Shown: in pieces, positions 46,350 to 54,887 of the stretch | Position numbering within the stretch: position 1 is the first letter of the stretch | Layout: the number at the start of each line of letters is the position of its first letter | Position numbers and translations under genes: made by a program | Notes under the pieces: model-generated | What the model saw: only the letters and a program-made list of their open reading frames with translations | What the model was told of the DNA's origin: nothing | The model's database searches: none | Virus record (IMG/VR): IMGVR_UViG_3300005842_000485 | Coordinates: 1-64,000 of that record | From: a virus | Direction: 5' to 3' (one strand) | Length of the DNA stretch: 64,000 nucleotides

Positions 46350-49274
46350 TTAGGCGGGCATGCCGGATGCGACGCGGCGGTATTCGTGGTGGAGCTTCTC
46401 GGAAATCTTCGTGGCGAGGCGGTCGATGTCCGCATCGTTCCGGACATGCACGTCTCCGTGGACGTTCACGACCACGCCGCCGCCATTCATTCGGTGGCGC
46501 GGGTCGCTGCGGGGGATCACCTCTTCTCCGGGCGTGAGCATCGCGGGAACAGTGTCGCCCCATCCAGAGCCAGGAACGATGCCGCCGCTCGCGAACCGGG
46601 GTACGAGCTGCGCCCGTTCACCAATGTTCTTCTCGGCGACGCGGCGCGCAATGTATCCGGCAAGGCCACCCGTGAGCACGTTCGTTGCGGTGTCGAGACC
46701 GCTGCCGGCGACCGCGCCATCCTGGAGTGCCTTGATGGGATGGAGGAGCGGACTCGTAAGAATGGCATTCGTAAGCTGTACGACCGCGCCCATGAGTCCC
46801 GTCATTGATCCGGCGAGGCTCGTCCCGAGTTCGATCTCAAGGTTCTTTGTCGCGGCGGCAACCTTCTCCATGGCGCCGTAGACATCATTGTTCACGTCCG
46901 CAGCGCCCGTCGCGGCACCGGTCGCGGTCTTCAACGTGTCACGGATGCGTTCAAGGATGCCGAGGTTCTGGCCCTTGTCGCCGAGGAGCGCGACCATCAT
47001 TGCGCCGCCGCGCTTTCCGAGGAAGTCGTACGCGGCGCCTGCGCCCATGGCGGAGTTCTTCAGCTCGTCGATGAGTGCAGCTTCGTCTTTCAGCGGCTTC
47101 GTCATGCCGCCGATTTGCTCTTCTGCGCTGGCGATCGCGGGCTTCAGCTGCTCGTTCGCCTTCTTGAGATCATCGATCTTGCCGGTGTAGGTCTCCAGTG
47201 TCTTCTGGTTGCCCTTGATCTGCGCGTCGTAGGTATCGACCTGACCTTGTTCGGCATCGCGGGCGGTCTTCAGCGCGGCGAGTTTGGACGAGAGGTCGCC
47301 GTACTGATGGGCGACCGTGGGTAGCTCGGCCATGATCTTCCCGAAGGGCTGCTCCTCCGCGACGAGGCCCAACTGCTCCTTCAGTTCCTTGGCCCGCTCC
47401 TTGATCTGGAAGACTTGATTCCCGAACTGCACCGCCTTCTCCAACTGGAGCGCTTGCACCTCGTCCTGGAGCGACTTCAAGGTGTCGTCGCCCTGCTTCT
47501 TCGCGCCAAGCTGCCCGGTGACGCCCTGGATACCAGCGAGGATGTTTTGCGCAGTATCCGGGCCGAGCTTCCTTCCTGCGGCGATGTCCGCGGCGTTTGC
47601 TGCCTTCTGAATCGCGCGCTTCGCAGGATCGAATTGCAGAGAGTCGCGGAGATCGACTTGCTCTTTCTCGCGCGTCAGCCTGGCGATCTCCTTGTCCAGT
47701 TGATTCCCGCCGAAGAGATCAGCTGGCGAGAGGTTGACCTTGCGGAGTTGCAGTTCCTTGATCTGCTGCCCGATCTTGAAGGAGGTGTCGCTGAACGCCT
47801 CCTCGCCCTTCAACTCCTCGTTGCGAAGGTCGGCGAGTTCCTTCTCCAGGTCTTTCACGTGGCCCCGCGCCTTGGCTGCAGCATCGCCCATCTCCCCGTA
47901 CTGCCGGACGAGGCGTTCGCTCGCTGATTCGTGGTTGCCCATCTCGTCGGTCGTGCCGGCGAGCGCGGTCTTGAAGTCCTCGGTTTGCTGCGTCAGCCGG
48001 AGGTTCGCGAGTTCCTGCTTCTGCGCGGCAAGCTGCGCCTTCTCAATCTGGCTATCAAATGCCGACATGCCCGTGATCTGCGGGTCGCTGAGCTGCTCGA
48101 GTTGCGTCTTGGTCTTCGCAAGCTCGTCCGTTGTCGCCGTGATCGCCTGCTTCGTCGCATCGAGCTTCTCTTTCCAGCCGTCTTGCTCGTCGCTCAAGGC
48201 GGAGATGCGCGACTTGAGCGTATCGGCAAGTTCGCTGTAGGACGCGATGGCGACGTTGTTCTTGTCCTCGGCGTCTTGGAGCGCGAGAAGCTTGGTACGT
48301 GCGTCATCGAAGGCGGAGGCTTGCTGCTTTTGCTGCTCGAAGAGTCCCGCACGTGTCGGGCCGACACCACCTGCGGCGGTGAAGGCATGTTCGCGATCGA
48401 TGTCGCCTTGGAAGGAGGCGGGCGTGCGGTAGAAGTCCACCCCGGCGTCCCGCATCCCTTGGAGCTGCTTCGCGCTCGGCGCCTCGCCTGCGGAGAAGAA
48501 GAGCTTTTGGAACTGGGCCGCCTGTGCATCGGAGAATCCGAGCTGCTTCAGGCGCGTGGTGACCGCAAGGTATGACTCCAGCGAGACGCCCGCCGTTGCC
48601 GCAGCTGCACCGGCGGCGGTGATCTGCTGTTGGAAGCCCTCGGCGGTGGTGCCGGCGAGCTTGAACGCCTCGTACATGAGGTTCGCCACATGGCCGGTGT
48701 CCTCAAGGTTCAGGTTGAACTGGCGCAGCGTCACGGCGGTGGCGTCGGCCACGTCGCCGAGGTCTTGCATCGTGGCGGTCGCAGCATCCAAGACGGGCTG
48801 CAACTGCTCCTTCGTCATGGAGAACACGTCGAAGCCCGCATCGCGGAACTTCGTCAGGCCGCCGAGAACTTTGTCTTCCGAGAAGATCGTGCCCTGCGAG
48901 AGGCCGAGGACGAGTTGATGGATGCCTTCGGATGCCTGCTGGAAGGCGGCTCCGGTCTTCCCAGAGGAGACCGCGAGCTTGTCGAGCATCTGATCGAAGC
49001 CCGAGGCGGCCTTGAATGCATCGGTGATGAGACGGACGGCCGCGTAGACCGACAAGAACTGCGCCGCGACGGTGCGGAGTTGTCCACCGAGGTTGCCGAG
49101 CGCCGCGCCGTGATCGGTAGTCGCCTTCGACCAGTCTCGGAAGGCGGCGGCTGACTCTTTCGTGTTGACGTTCAGCGCGTCGATGTCGGTGCCGAGCGCT
49201 TTGACGTTGCCGGCACCCGCGACATTGGCCGAAATGTTGATCGACGCGGAGATCGCGTCGTTGAAGTCCGGCAC
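46350..49274 (-). CDS. Tail tape measure protein
   Basis: 974 residues. Helical N-terminus ('VNTKESAAAFRDWSKATTDH'), TMP motifs such as 'FDQMLDKLAVSSGKTGAAF' and long coiled coils ('LVRQYGEMGDAAAKARGHVK'), and a late 'FASGGIVPGSGWGDTVPAML' with 'TPGEEVIPRSD', a very common tape-measure signature. It sets tail length; at about 1.5 Å per residue it implies a tail near 150 nm. Immediately downstream of the gp10-like gene. Confidence 0.93.
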   Translation of the reverse strand: MPDFNDAISASINISANVAGAGNVKALGTDIDALNVNTKESAAAFRDWSKATTDHGAALGNLGGQLRTVAAQFLSVYAAVRLITDAFKAASGFDQMLDKLAVSSGKTGAAFQQASEGIHQLVLGLSQGTIFSEDKVLGGLTKFRDAGFDVFSMTKEQLQPVLDAATATMQDLGDVADATAVTLRQFNLNLEDTGHVANLMYEAFKLAGTTAEGFQQQITAAGAAAATAGVSLESYLAVTTRLKQLGFSDAQAAQFQKLFFSAGEAPSAKQLQGMRDAGVDFYRTPASFQGDIDREHAFTAAGGVGPTRAGLFEQQKQQASAFDDARTKLLALQDAEDKNNVAIASYSELADTLKSRISALSDEQDGWKEKLDATKQAITATTDELAKTKTQLEQLSDPQITGMSAFDSQIEKAQLAAQKQELANLRLTQQTEDFKTALAGTTDEMGNHESASERLVRQYGEMGDAAAKARGHVKDLEKELADLRNEELKGEEAFSDTSFKIGQQIKELQLRKVNLSPADLFGGNQLDKEIARLTREKEQVDLRDSLQFDPAKRAIQKAANAADIAAGRKLGPDTAQNILAGIQGVTGQLGAKKQGDDTLKSLQDEVQALQLEKAVQFGNQVFQIKERAKELKEQLGLVAEEQPFGKIMAELPTVAHQYGDLSSKLAALKTARDAEQGQVDTYDAQIKGNQKTLETYTGKIDDLKKANEQLKPAIASAEEQIGGMTKPLKDEAALIDELKNSAMGAGAAYDFLGKRGGAMMVALLGDKGQNLGILERIRDTLKTATGAATGAADVNNDVYGAMEKVAAATKNLEIELGTSLAGSMTGLMGAVVQLTNAILTSPLLHPIKALQDGAVAGSGLDTATNVLTGGLAGYIARRVAEKNIGERAQLVPRFASGGIVPGSGWGDTVPAMLTPGEEVIPRSDPRHRMNGGGVVVNVHGDVHVRNDADIDRLATKISEKLHHEYRRVASGMPA

Positions 49275-49790
49275 TTAGAGGGTCGGGAGGAAATAGCTCT
49301 TGGCGTGAAGCGCTTGCTGAACGCCGATGCGAAGGGCCTCGAGGACGCGTTCTTCACCGAGCTTCAGGACGGGAGCGACCGACTGCTCAAACCAGTGCTT
49401 CGCTTGGATGCGCGTCGTGCCGCGTTCCGTGAACCATCCGTAGTTCACTTTGGCGCGACGTACCTTGCGGCGGCTGAACAGTTGCTCTGCTTCAAAGGCG
49501 ACCTGCGCGCGCGCATTGCGGGGGTCGGCGGAGAACCGCGCGGAGAGGCCATCCGCGTTCGTGCTCGGGTCAACGCCGATGGATGATCGCAGTTGCCCGG
49601 TCGCGACGGGCGCTGCATGCCTGGCAGCGAGCACCGCGTCATCCGCTGCGTCATAGAGGGCGCGACGGACATTGAGACCGATGAAGGTAGAGGAGCCGAA
49701 GTCGAGCAGTTCACCGCCAAGAGCTTCCAACCCGGCCGCTGCTTCGGCGACCCCCTGGACGTTCACCGAGATGTAGTCGGTCGAGGGCAC
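49275..49790 (-). CDS. HK97 gp10-like tail/connector protein
   Basis: 171 residues from GTG 49790, ten bases after the frameshifted chaperone frame ends. 'GLEALGGELLDFG', 'AVLAARHAAPVATGQLRSSI' and 'RTTIQAKHWFEQSV'-type ending ('TRIQAKHWFEQSVAPVL') follow the HK97 gp10 pattern. That protein normally lies before the tail tube gene, so its position between chaperone and tape measure is unusual. Confidence 0.7.
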   Translation of the reverse strand: MPSTDYISVNVQGVAEAAAGLEALGGELLDFGSSTFIGLNVRRALYDAADDAVLAARHAAPVATGQLRSSIGVDPSTNADGLSARFSADPRNARAQVAFEAEQLFSRRKVRRAKVNYGWFTERGTTRIQAKHWFEQSVAPVLKLGEERVLEALRIGVQQALHAKSYFLPTL

Positions 49791-49800
49791 AAGGGAGGGA

Positions 49801-50037
49801 TTAGCGCTTCGCTCGGCGGGACTTCCGTTCGAGCGCTTCGAGCTCGGCTTCGGGGGATCGCGCTCTAGCCTTAGCTTGCGGCGTGTTCTCCGCCTCGGCA
49901 ATCAGGATGCGACGGAACATCTGCACCTTCTCGGCCGGGAGCTGGTAGATGCCCACGCCGAACTCGCGCACCATGCGGAGTTCGTCGATGGCCGGATGGC
50001 CGTGGCCGCGCCTTACCGCTTCTTCGAGGTCTCTCCT
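49801..50037 (-). CDS. Frameshift extension of the tail chaperone (gpT-like)
   Basis: This -1 frame is entered from the chaperone gene at CCCAAAA and ends TAA at 49801, adding 78 residues with normal protein character ('ELRMVREFGVGIYQLPAE', 'KVQMFRRILIAEAEN'). The joined product (50348 to 49801) would be 182 residues, equivalent to lambda gpGT. It lacks its own good start except an internal ATG. Confidence 0.75.
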   Translation of the reverse strand, partial: RRDLEEAVRRGHGHPAIDELRMVREFGVGIYQLPAEKVQMFRRILIAEAENTPQAKARARSPEAELEALERKSRRAKR

Positions 50038-50348
50038 TTTGGGCTTTCTGGATCGTTCGCGGCATTCGCGGCGCTGTAGAGCGCGGCAACGGCTTCCTCA
50101 AGCCGCTTTCCGTCCTTCGGCGAGAGCTGTTTGATCGCGTCGAGGCTGATGCCCTTGGGGATCACGGAAAGCATGGCGTTCCTGCGCGCGGTGATGTAGC
50201 TGCCGTCGATCTTCCGCTCACTCGTCTCGGGGTCGAACTGGATCGCGGCGTTGCCGGCATCCTCAATCGCGAGCATGTCGCCGTAGGAGAGCGCGAGGGC
50301 AACATCCGTGTTGGCATCGTCGAGGTGGACGGTCGTAGGAGAGTCCAT
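50013..50348 (-). CDS. Tail assembly chaperone (gpG-like)
   Basis: 111 residues, acidic and helical ('DVALALSYGDMLAIEDAG', 'KRLEEAVAALYSAANAANDP'), placed between tail tube and tape measure as all siphophage chaperones are. Near the 3' end it contains the slippery heptamer C CCA AAA, which allows -1 frameshifting into the following frame. Expected to bind the tape measure protein and recruit tail tube subunits. Confidence 0.8.
   Translation of the reverse strand: MDSPTTVHLDDANTDVALALSYGDMLAIEDAGNAAIQFDPETSERKIDGSYITARRNAMLSVIPKGISLDAIKQLSPKDGKRLEEAVAALYSAANAANDPESPKGETSKKR
50037..50043 (-). promoter_or_regulatory. -1 frameshift slippery site CCCAAAA
   Basis: On the minus strand C-CCA-AAA is in the zero frame of the chaperone gene (codons 103-104), exactly the X XXY YYZ form. 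The -1 reading continues 78 codons. Confidence 0.75.
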
Positions 50349-50385
50349 GCGGAGGAAGGGTTGGTGGTAGACCGAGGCCGGGCGC

Positions 50386-50404
50386 GGGGCGGCGCATCCG
50401 CCCC
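50386..50404 (-). terminator. Attenuator hairpin after the tail tube gene
   Basis: 7-bp stem GGGGCGG/CCGCCCC with loop CGCAT, 15 bases after the tail tube stop on the minus strand. Likely reduces read-through into the chaperone so that tail tube protein is made in excess. Confidence 0.5.
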
Positions 50405-50418
50405 TGCACCCTCTCTTC

Positions 50419-51639
50419 TTAGTACGCCGAGGTGCCGTTTACAAGTACCACCTGGACATCGTAGCCGTCGCTTGTGGAGGTCGCGCAGACGGCGGTGATG
50501 GCCTCCTCGATGATGCCGTCGCTCCCAAGGTTCACATCGTAGGGATTGATCCGAGCCGCTGCGATCTTGTGCGTCACGGAGTCTTTTGTCGTTGCCGCGC
50601 CGGAGATCAGGTTGCCGCTGGTGGTGACGACGAAGGCGATGTCTTGCCGATCCCGCAGGTACGACAGGTACGTGAGGTCTTGGTGGTAGAACTTGGTGGT
50701 CATCGTGGCTCCGTAGCCCTTCACGAGGATCGTGGCCGGGAAGCGGGAGAAGTCACCGGTGCCATTCGGGGCGTAGCGCGCCTCCAAGTCCTGATTGAAG
50801 TCGATGGTGAAGTCCTCCAGCCGCTGTACCGCGCTGGCACCGGAGACCGTCGTGCCGATGGAAGTCGTCGTGCCGCCCATCCATTGCATGTACGGCGATG
50901 CCGAGGAGTACGACGGGGTGCTCTTCTTGATGACGACAAGATCACCTGCCGTATGCGTCACTCCGGTAATCGCGCTGCCGAGCGTGAGCGTTGTGCCGTT
51001 CGTATTCACGGCCGCAATCGTGTATTCGGCCTGGTTCGTTGAGTCCTTGAACGAGACGTAGATCGTATCCGAGGTGGTGAGGCCGTGGTTCGAGTCGAGG
51101 ACGAGCGTGGTGCCGGAGCTTGCGGTGGTCGCGACCTTCGCTTTCGTGAAGCTATAGCGCGCCATCACGCTGAAGTCGGTCATCCAGACGTTGCCCTTGA
51201 TATAGGGCTTGTAGTTGCCGAACTGACAGCCGACGTAGCGCTTCACGTACGTCGAATCGGTGTTCCCGATGTCGAGCGTGTAGGTCGGAATGCTGCCGGA
51301 CGCCGTGGATGCGAACGTATGCGTGTAGGCGGCGGTGTCGGTGGGGCCGCTCGTCGAAGGGGAACCGAAGCAACCAGAGAGGAAATGGCCGAGGATCGCC
51401 GGCTGCATCTGCATCGAAAGTTGGCCGGCGGGCGCGGCGTTCTTGCCCGGCACCATGAAGTAGTTCTTGGAGCGGGTATTGGCTGCCGGGCCGAGGACAT
51501 CGGACTCGTAGCCGGTCACGATGCTTTCAGCATCGAAGTAGCCGTAGTTCGTCGGCTTCACAGCCGTCCCTGCGGTCGTTTCCTTCACGACCGCGAGGTA
51601 GCCGCGCTTGCCGTAGGCGTAGAAAGGGGTGGTCGCCAC
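50419..51639 (-). CDS. Major tail tube protein
   Basis: 406 residues. Begins 'MATTPFYAYGKRGYLAVVKE' and 'GTAVKPTNYGYFDAES', a common opening for siphophage tail tube proteins, and contains an Ig-like insert ('LTTSDTIYVSFKDSTNQAEY') within the second half. Position directly before the chaperone and tape measure supports the call. It should polymerise into the tail tube. Confidence 0.8.
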   Translation of the reverse strand: MATTPFYAYGKRGYLAVVKETTAGTAVKPTNYGYFDAESIVTGYESDVLGPAANTRSKNYFMVPGKNAAPAGQLSMQMQPAILGHFLSGCFGSPSTSGPTDTAAYTHTFASTASGSIPTYTLDIGNTDSTYVKRYVGCQFGNYKPYIKGNVWMTDFSVMARYSFTKAKVATTASSGTTLVLDSNHGLTTSDTIYVSFKDSTNQAEYTIAAVNTNGTTLTLGSAITGVTHTAGDLVVIKKSTPSYSSASPYMQWMGGTTTSIGTTVSGASAVQRLEDFTIDFNQDLEARYAPNGTGDFSRFPATILVKGYGATMTTKFYHQDLTYLSYLRDRQDIAFVVTTSGNLISGAATTKDSVTHKIAAARINPYDVNLGSDGIIEEAITAVCATSTSDGYDVQVVLVNGTSAY

Positions 51640-51641
51640 GG

Positions 51642-51848
51642 TCAGTCGTCGTTAGAGGGCTTGGGGCGCGAAGGCTTGGCGGGTGCGTCCTCGGTCTTCG
51701 CTGCCGGGGCGTCGTTGCGGACGAAGTTCACGCCGTCGCAGAGATCGGCGGCCATCGCTTCGGAGACCTCGCGGGATTCGCCAGGCCCGACGAGGCCGAG
51801 ACCTTCGACGATGCGCCCGTCCGGGTTGGGATTCTTGATGAGGGGCAT
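51642..51848 (-). CDS. Small hypothetical protein (68 aa)
   Basis: Short beta start ('LIKNPNPDGRIVEGLGLVGP') and a Lys/Pro/Asp-rich tail. Ends 3 bases before the tail tube gene. Similar small proteins precede tail tube genes in other phages; unknown role. Leader CU-rich. Confidence 0.55.
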   Translation of the reverse strand: MPLIKNPNPDGRIVEGLGLVGPGESREVSEAMAADLCDGVNFVRNDAPAAKTEDAPAKPSRPKPSNDD

Positions 51849-51868
51849 GGAACGGTGCGGGGAGGGGC

Positions 51869-52333
51869 TTAGGTGCGCTGGACGAGGTACTCGCCCTGAC
51901 AGTCGATGATCGCGATGCGGAGCGGCGGGCTGCTCTTCGTGTCGTACGTGAGCATGTAGGAGAGGATGCGGTTTACCACGCAGCCGCTCGACTGCTGGCC
52001 TAGACTGATGTTCGCGTCCTTCCGCAGCGCGGTCAACGCGGTGTCCACCATCGTCACGAAGGCCGTCTCATTGGCCTCGGTATCCGAGAACTTGTCGAAG
52101 ATAGTGACGCGCGACGTGACGAGCTGCCGGTTAAGGCCACCGGCGCCAACCACGGTCATCTGGTCGGTGGAGCGGTTGGTGGCCGGTTCGACCGTCCAGA
52201 AGGGCCACTTCAAGGCGAGGTTTCCGAAGTCGCGGTAGCCCCACTTGTAGCCCTGGGCGAAGGTGCCAGCCGTCGCCCCGGTGATCGAGTTCATGACGGT
52301 GTACAAGCCGTCTCTATGGAGCGACAGCGACAT
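51869..52333 (-). CDS. Putative tail terminator protein
   Basis: 154 residues, alpha/beta ('AFVTMVDTALTALRKDANIS', 'PLRIAIIDCQGEYL'). Size and location between connector proteins and tail tube fit a tail terminator (gpU-like). No sequence signature is decisive. Start overlaps the previous stop by one base. Confidence 0.5.
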   Translation of the reverse strand: MSLSLHRDGLYTVMNSITGATAGTFAQGYKWGYRDFGNLALKWPFWTVEPATNRSTDQMTVVGAGGLNRQLVTSRVTIFDKFSDTEANETAFVTMVDTALTALRKDANISLGQQSSGCVVNRILSYMLTYDTKSSPPLRIAIIDCQGEYLVQRT

Positions 52334-52719
52334 CAGGATGTGGTGTTGAGGTCAGCGACGGCGTGCTGGAGGAGGAGTTCGAGGTGCGTCGGCATATCGA
52401 CGACATCGACGACGGAGTACGTCACGCCAGCAGCAGTAACGAGGTCGCTCACCTGAATCTGCGTGGGGACGGTGAGGTGGTTCAGGATGCCGTGGTAGAA
52501 GTCCCGGAGCGGCGCGCCTTCGACGCTGGTATCGGCCATCCGCGCCTGCGTAATGAACATGGGGATCCCCGTAAGATGCGCCGCGGCTGGAGCCATTTGG
52601 CCGGTGGTGTTATTCCGGATGAGCCGTTGGATCGAAGCGGTGGTGCCGAAATCGGCGATCGCATCGAGATTCACGGCCTGCATCCAGGCTTTGTCCGCGC
52701 TCGTGAGCATGCCCGCCAT
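52333..52719 (-). CDS. Putative head-tail connector (stopper-like)
   Basis: 128 residues from ATG 52719, which shares a base with the upstream stop. Contains 'ASIQRLIRNNTTGQMAPAAA' and a beta-rich C-terminal part ('VTYSVVDVVDMPTHLELLLQ'). The location suggests a head-closure or stopper protein. Function inferred from order. Confidence 0.5.
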   Translation of the reverse strand: MAGMLTSADKAWMQAVNLDAIADFGTTASIQRLIRNNTTGQMAPAAAHLTGIPMFITQARMADTSVEGAPLRDFYHGILNHLTVPTQIQVSDLVTAAGVTYSVVDVVDMPTHLELLLQHAVADLNTTS

Positions 52720-53381
52720 CAGCCGCGCTGGAAGCTGAACGTACCGAAGGAGGATGCGTTGGTCGCAATCTCTTTGAGGCTCTCTTCGAAGCACTCCATC
52801 CGCTCTTCGGCAAGGGAAAGCCATCGCTTCGACTCACCACTCTTCGTGATGCTGACGGAGCCGCCGCCGAGCGAGTAGTCGAAGTAGGAGGCGGCGACGG
52901 TGGCGCGCTGCTCAAAGGAGCGCGCGGAGGAGTAGTCGAGGGCAATCTTGATCCATTCAGCAGGGAGGAGGGGGATCGTCCACGTTCCGCCGTAGCGGAT
53001 CGTCCATGTTCCGCTTGCGGTCGGCGCGCTAACGAGGGTGATCGTGCGGCCAAAGATGGTGAAGTGCGTATCGAGGTACAGGAACCCGCCAGCGGCGTCC
53101 TCGATGCGGTAGACGGGCGCGTTATAGAAGGGGGAGTAGTCAACAACCGTGCTCGGCTCCACGATGCTCGAGGTCGAAGTGATCCAGTCGGCGGGAACGG
53201 GATACGTACGCGTTCCGCTCGTCACGGAGAGGCTGGCCGATGTCGGCATCGGCGACGCACGGGATATGGATGCGAGCGCATCGTCCCGCCACGCGTTGTA
53301 GACAGCATCTGCGAAGACCGCGGGCGATCCAGCGTCGTTAGCGTCGATCCGCTGTCGGGCGAGGAAGTCGATGGTCGTCAC
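52719..53381 (-). CDS. Putative head-tail adaptor protein
   Basis: 220 residues. Helical start ('MTTIDFLARQRIDANDAGSP') and a middle beta segment ('TFTIFGRTITLV'-like, here 'THFTIFGRTITLVSAP'), ending with helices. Order suggests an adaptor joining the portal to the tail (gp6/gp15-like). ATGA overlap with the 53378 gene. Confidence 0.55.
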   Translation of the reverse strand: MTTIDFLARQRIDANDAGSPAVFADAVYNAWRDDALASISRASPMPTSASLSVTSGTRTYPVPADWITSTSSIVEPSTVVDYSPFYNAPVYRIEDAAGGFLYLDTHFTIFGRTITLVSAPTASGTWTIRYGGTWTIPLLPAEWIKIALDYSSARSFEQRATVAASYFDYSLGGGSVSITKSGESKRWLSLAEERMECFEESLKEIATNASSFGTFSFQRG

Positions 53382-53719
53382 GCAGCGTTCGCGAGGTAGT
53401 CAACACCTTCACCGTCTGCGCCTGCCTTGACAGAGATTTTCACGAGGTCATCGATGTCGAGCGACACCGCGTCCTTGGTGTAGAGCGGGAAGTATTCACT
53501 CCCCACAGGGCCGATCAAGACAGCGAGCGTGTTGCCGCTTTTGGCGCGGATGATGACGTTGCGGGCCTTCGTGCTTGTGGCGACGAGCGTTTCAGGTGTT
53601 GCGGCTGCGGCAACCGTCTTTGAACCCGCACGCAAGGTCGAGGTGAAGGAGCCGTCGTACTGGCGGCCGAGGACTTCTTGTTCCGTGGTGTCGTTCGGGT
53701 TCGTAAGGCTGTTCGCCAT
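53378..53719 (-). CDS. Hypothetical virion-associated protein (113 aa)
   Basis: Beta-rich, Thr/Ala-rich protein ('KARNVIIRAKSGNTLAVLIG'), resembling small head decoration or fibre-base proteins. First gene of a head-tail operon with its own promoter ~28 bases upstream. Unknown function. Confidence 0.5.
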   Translation of the reverse strand: MANSLTNPNDTTEQEVLGRQYDGSFTSTLRAGSKTVAAAATPETLVATSTKARNVIIRAKSGNTLAVLIGPVGSEYFPLYTKDAVSLDIDDLVKISVKAGADGEGVDYLANAA

Positions 53720-53746
53720 GCTGGGCTGGTGGGAGGATTCGTCTCG

Positions 53747-53776
53747 ACGCTACGGCGCGGAGCGGAACGCGGTCAA
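53747..53776 (-). promoter_or_regulatory. Promoter TTGACC-N17-GTAGCGT
   Basis: Minus strand TTGACC (53776-53771), 17 bases, GTAGCGT (53753-53747). The -35 box starts 2 bases after the terminator stem of the upstream gene. Confidence 0.7.
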
Positions 53777-53777
53777 T

Positions 53778-53811
53778 CGAAGAGGACGCCGTTCCAACGG
53801 CGTCCTCTTCG
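53778..53811 (-). terminator. Strong terminator hairpin
   Basis: 16-bp perfect stem CGAAGAGGACGCCGTT/AACGGCGTCCTCTTCG with a CC turn, 28 bases after the 53840 stop. Ends the fibre-like gene transcript just before the next promoter. Confidence 0.75.
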
Positions 53812-53839
53812 CGTCGAGGTCGAGGTGAGTTTTTTGAAA

Positions 53840-54463
53840 CTACGGAGTGAAGAACTCCAAGGCGGTGCCGCCCGCGTTTACGCGAATCTGCTGAAGCGCC
53901 GAGCCGAGCGTGAGAAGCGGAGTCAATTCGGCAGGCATCCGAGCGTCGGGGACAGTGCCACTCGCGAGGTTGTCGGCGTTCGCGGCATCGGACGCGACTT
54001 CTTCAAGCGCGGCCTGTACCTGTGTCGCAGCGATTGTGCCAGCAGGAGTGAAGGCGATGGCCGACGCTGCGTGCGCCGCCGTAGCGTCTCCGGTGTGGTC
54101 GGTCACGAGCGCGGCTGCGTCCGTCGCGACCTCTTCGACGGCTGCCTGCACGGTCGAAGCGGCGATGGTTCCGGCGGGGGTGAATGCGACAGTCGCGGCA
54201 GTCTGCGCACCAAAAGCCAGCACTTCTTTCCAGTCGCCGTTCGTGGTCGGGCTGTTCGTGGCGAGGATGTAGGTCTTGCCGGTGTCGCTCTGGATGGCGA
54301 CATCACCCTTCTGGGCGCTGAGTGCGAGGCGCGCGGCCTGGTTCGCGACGACGGAGACATCAGTGATCGCGAGATCGACGTCATAGACAGCCACGGGCTG
54401 GCCGTTGGCGTCGGTCGTGATGTACTTGTTTGCGGCTTGGACCGGAGGAAGGTTGAGGGACAT
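53840..54463 (-). CDS. Head fibre or decoration-like protein
   Basis: 207 residues. Two copies of 'AFTPAGTIAA..VQAA.EEVA' around residues 93-118 and 136-162, a repeat common in phage fibres, and the same C-terminal end 'LQQIRVNAGGTALEFFTP' as the 39522 product. Flanked by its own promoter and terminator, i.e. a one-gene unit inside the head cluster. Possibly a capsid fibre. Confidence 0.6.
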   Translation of the reverse strand: MSLNLPPVQAANKYITTDANGQPVAVYDVDLAITDVSVVANQAARLALSAQKGDVAIQSDTGKTYILATNSPTTNGDWKEVLAFGAQTAATVAFTPAGTIAASTVQAAVEEVATDAAALVTDHTGDATAAHAASAIAFTPAGTIAATQVQAALEEVASDAANADNLASGTVPDARMPAELTPLLTLGSALQQIRVNAGGTALEFFTP

Positions 54464-54493
54464 GGGGTGTGGAAGAAGATGGCTGTTGCCCGA

Positions 54494-54523
54494 ACGCTAC
54501 GGCGCGTATTCGATGGCGGTCAA
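54494..54523 (-). promoter_or_regulatory. Promoter TTGACC-N17-GTAGCGT
   Basis: Minus strand TTGACC (54523-54518), 17 bases, GTAGCGT (54500-54494), ~24 bases before ATG 54463 after the predicted start. Same element as at 53747 and 24516. Confidence 0.7.
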
Positions 54524-54535
54524 CGAGGTTGCGAG

Positions 54536-54862
54536 CTATGCAAACGGAACGCGTTGTGCCGATGAGATTCCAAGCGCGTGGCGTTCGTCATACTGCCGGG
54601 AGAACGAGACCTTGGCCGACTCAACGAGCCAGCGCCAGTTGAGGCGGTGAAGCAGGAGAAGAAGCCAGTCTCCGGGGCCGCCCGCAAACTCGTCTAATTC
54701 GGAGATGGCCGCGAGCTTCAGCGGAAGATGGCCGGACAATTGGTACTTGATCCAGTAGGCGCGCTTTGATCGGTTGCGCGAGTCCGCGTCGGCTTCAAGA
54801 AAGAGGCGGTTGTCGATGCGGCGAAGGTACTCCGTGAATGTGCGGCTGTTGTGGTCGGGCAT
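54536..54862 (-). CDS. Hypothetical protein (108 aa)
   Basis: From ATG 54862; longer frames upstream are shadow sequence. Helical, aromatic-rich ('RTFTEYLRRIDNRLFLEADA', 'WLLLLLHRLNWRWLVESAK'). Between capsid-adjacent gene and the fibre-like gene; possibly a head-completion protein. Unknown. Confidence 0.5.
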   Translation of the reverse strand: MPDHNSRTFTEYLRRIDNRLFLEADADSRNRSKRAYWIKYQLSGHLPLKLAAISELDEFAGGPGDWLLLLLHRLNWRWLVESAKVSFSRQYDERHALGISSAQRVPFA

Positions 54863-54887
54863 TGCCGGAGACGGAAAGAGGAAGGAC

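Noticed and set aside
45543-46808. 421-codon plus-strand frame across the tail genes
   Set aside because: Antisense shadow of the Dit-like and tape measure genes; Arg/Val/Asp/Gly bias and no start signals.
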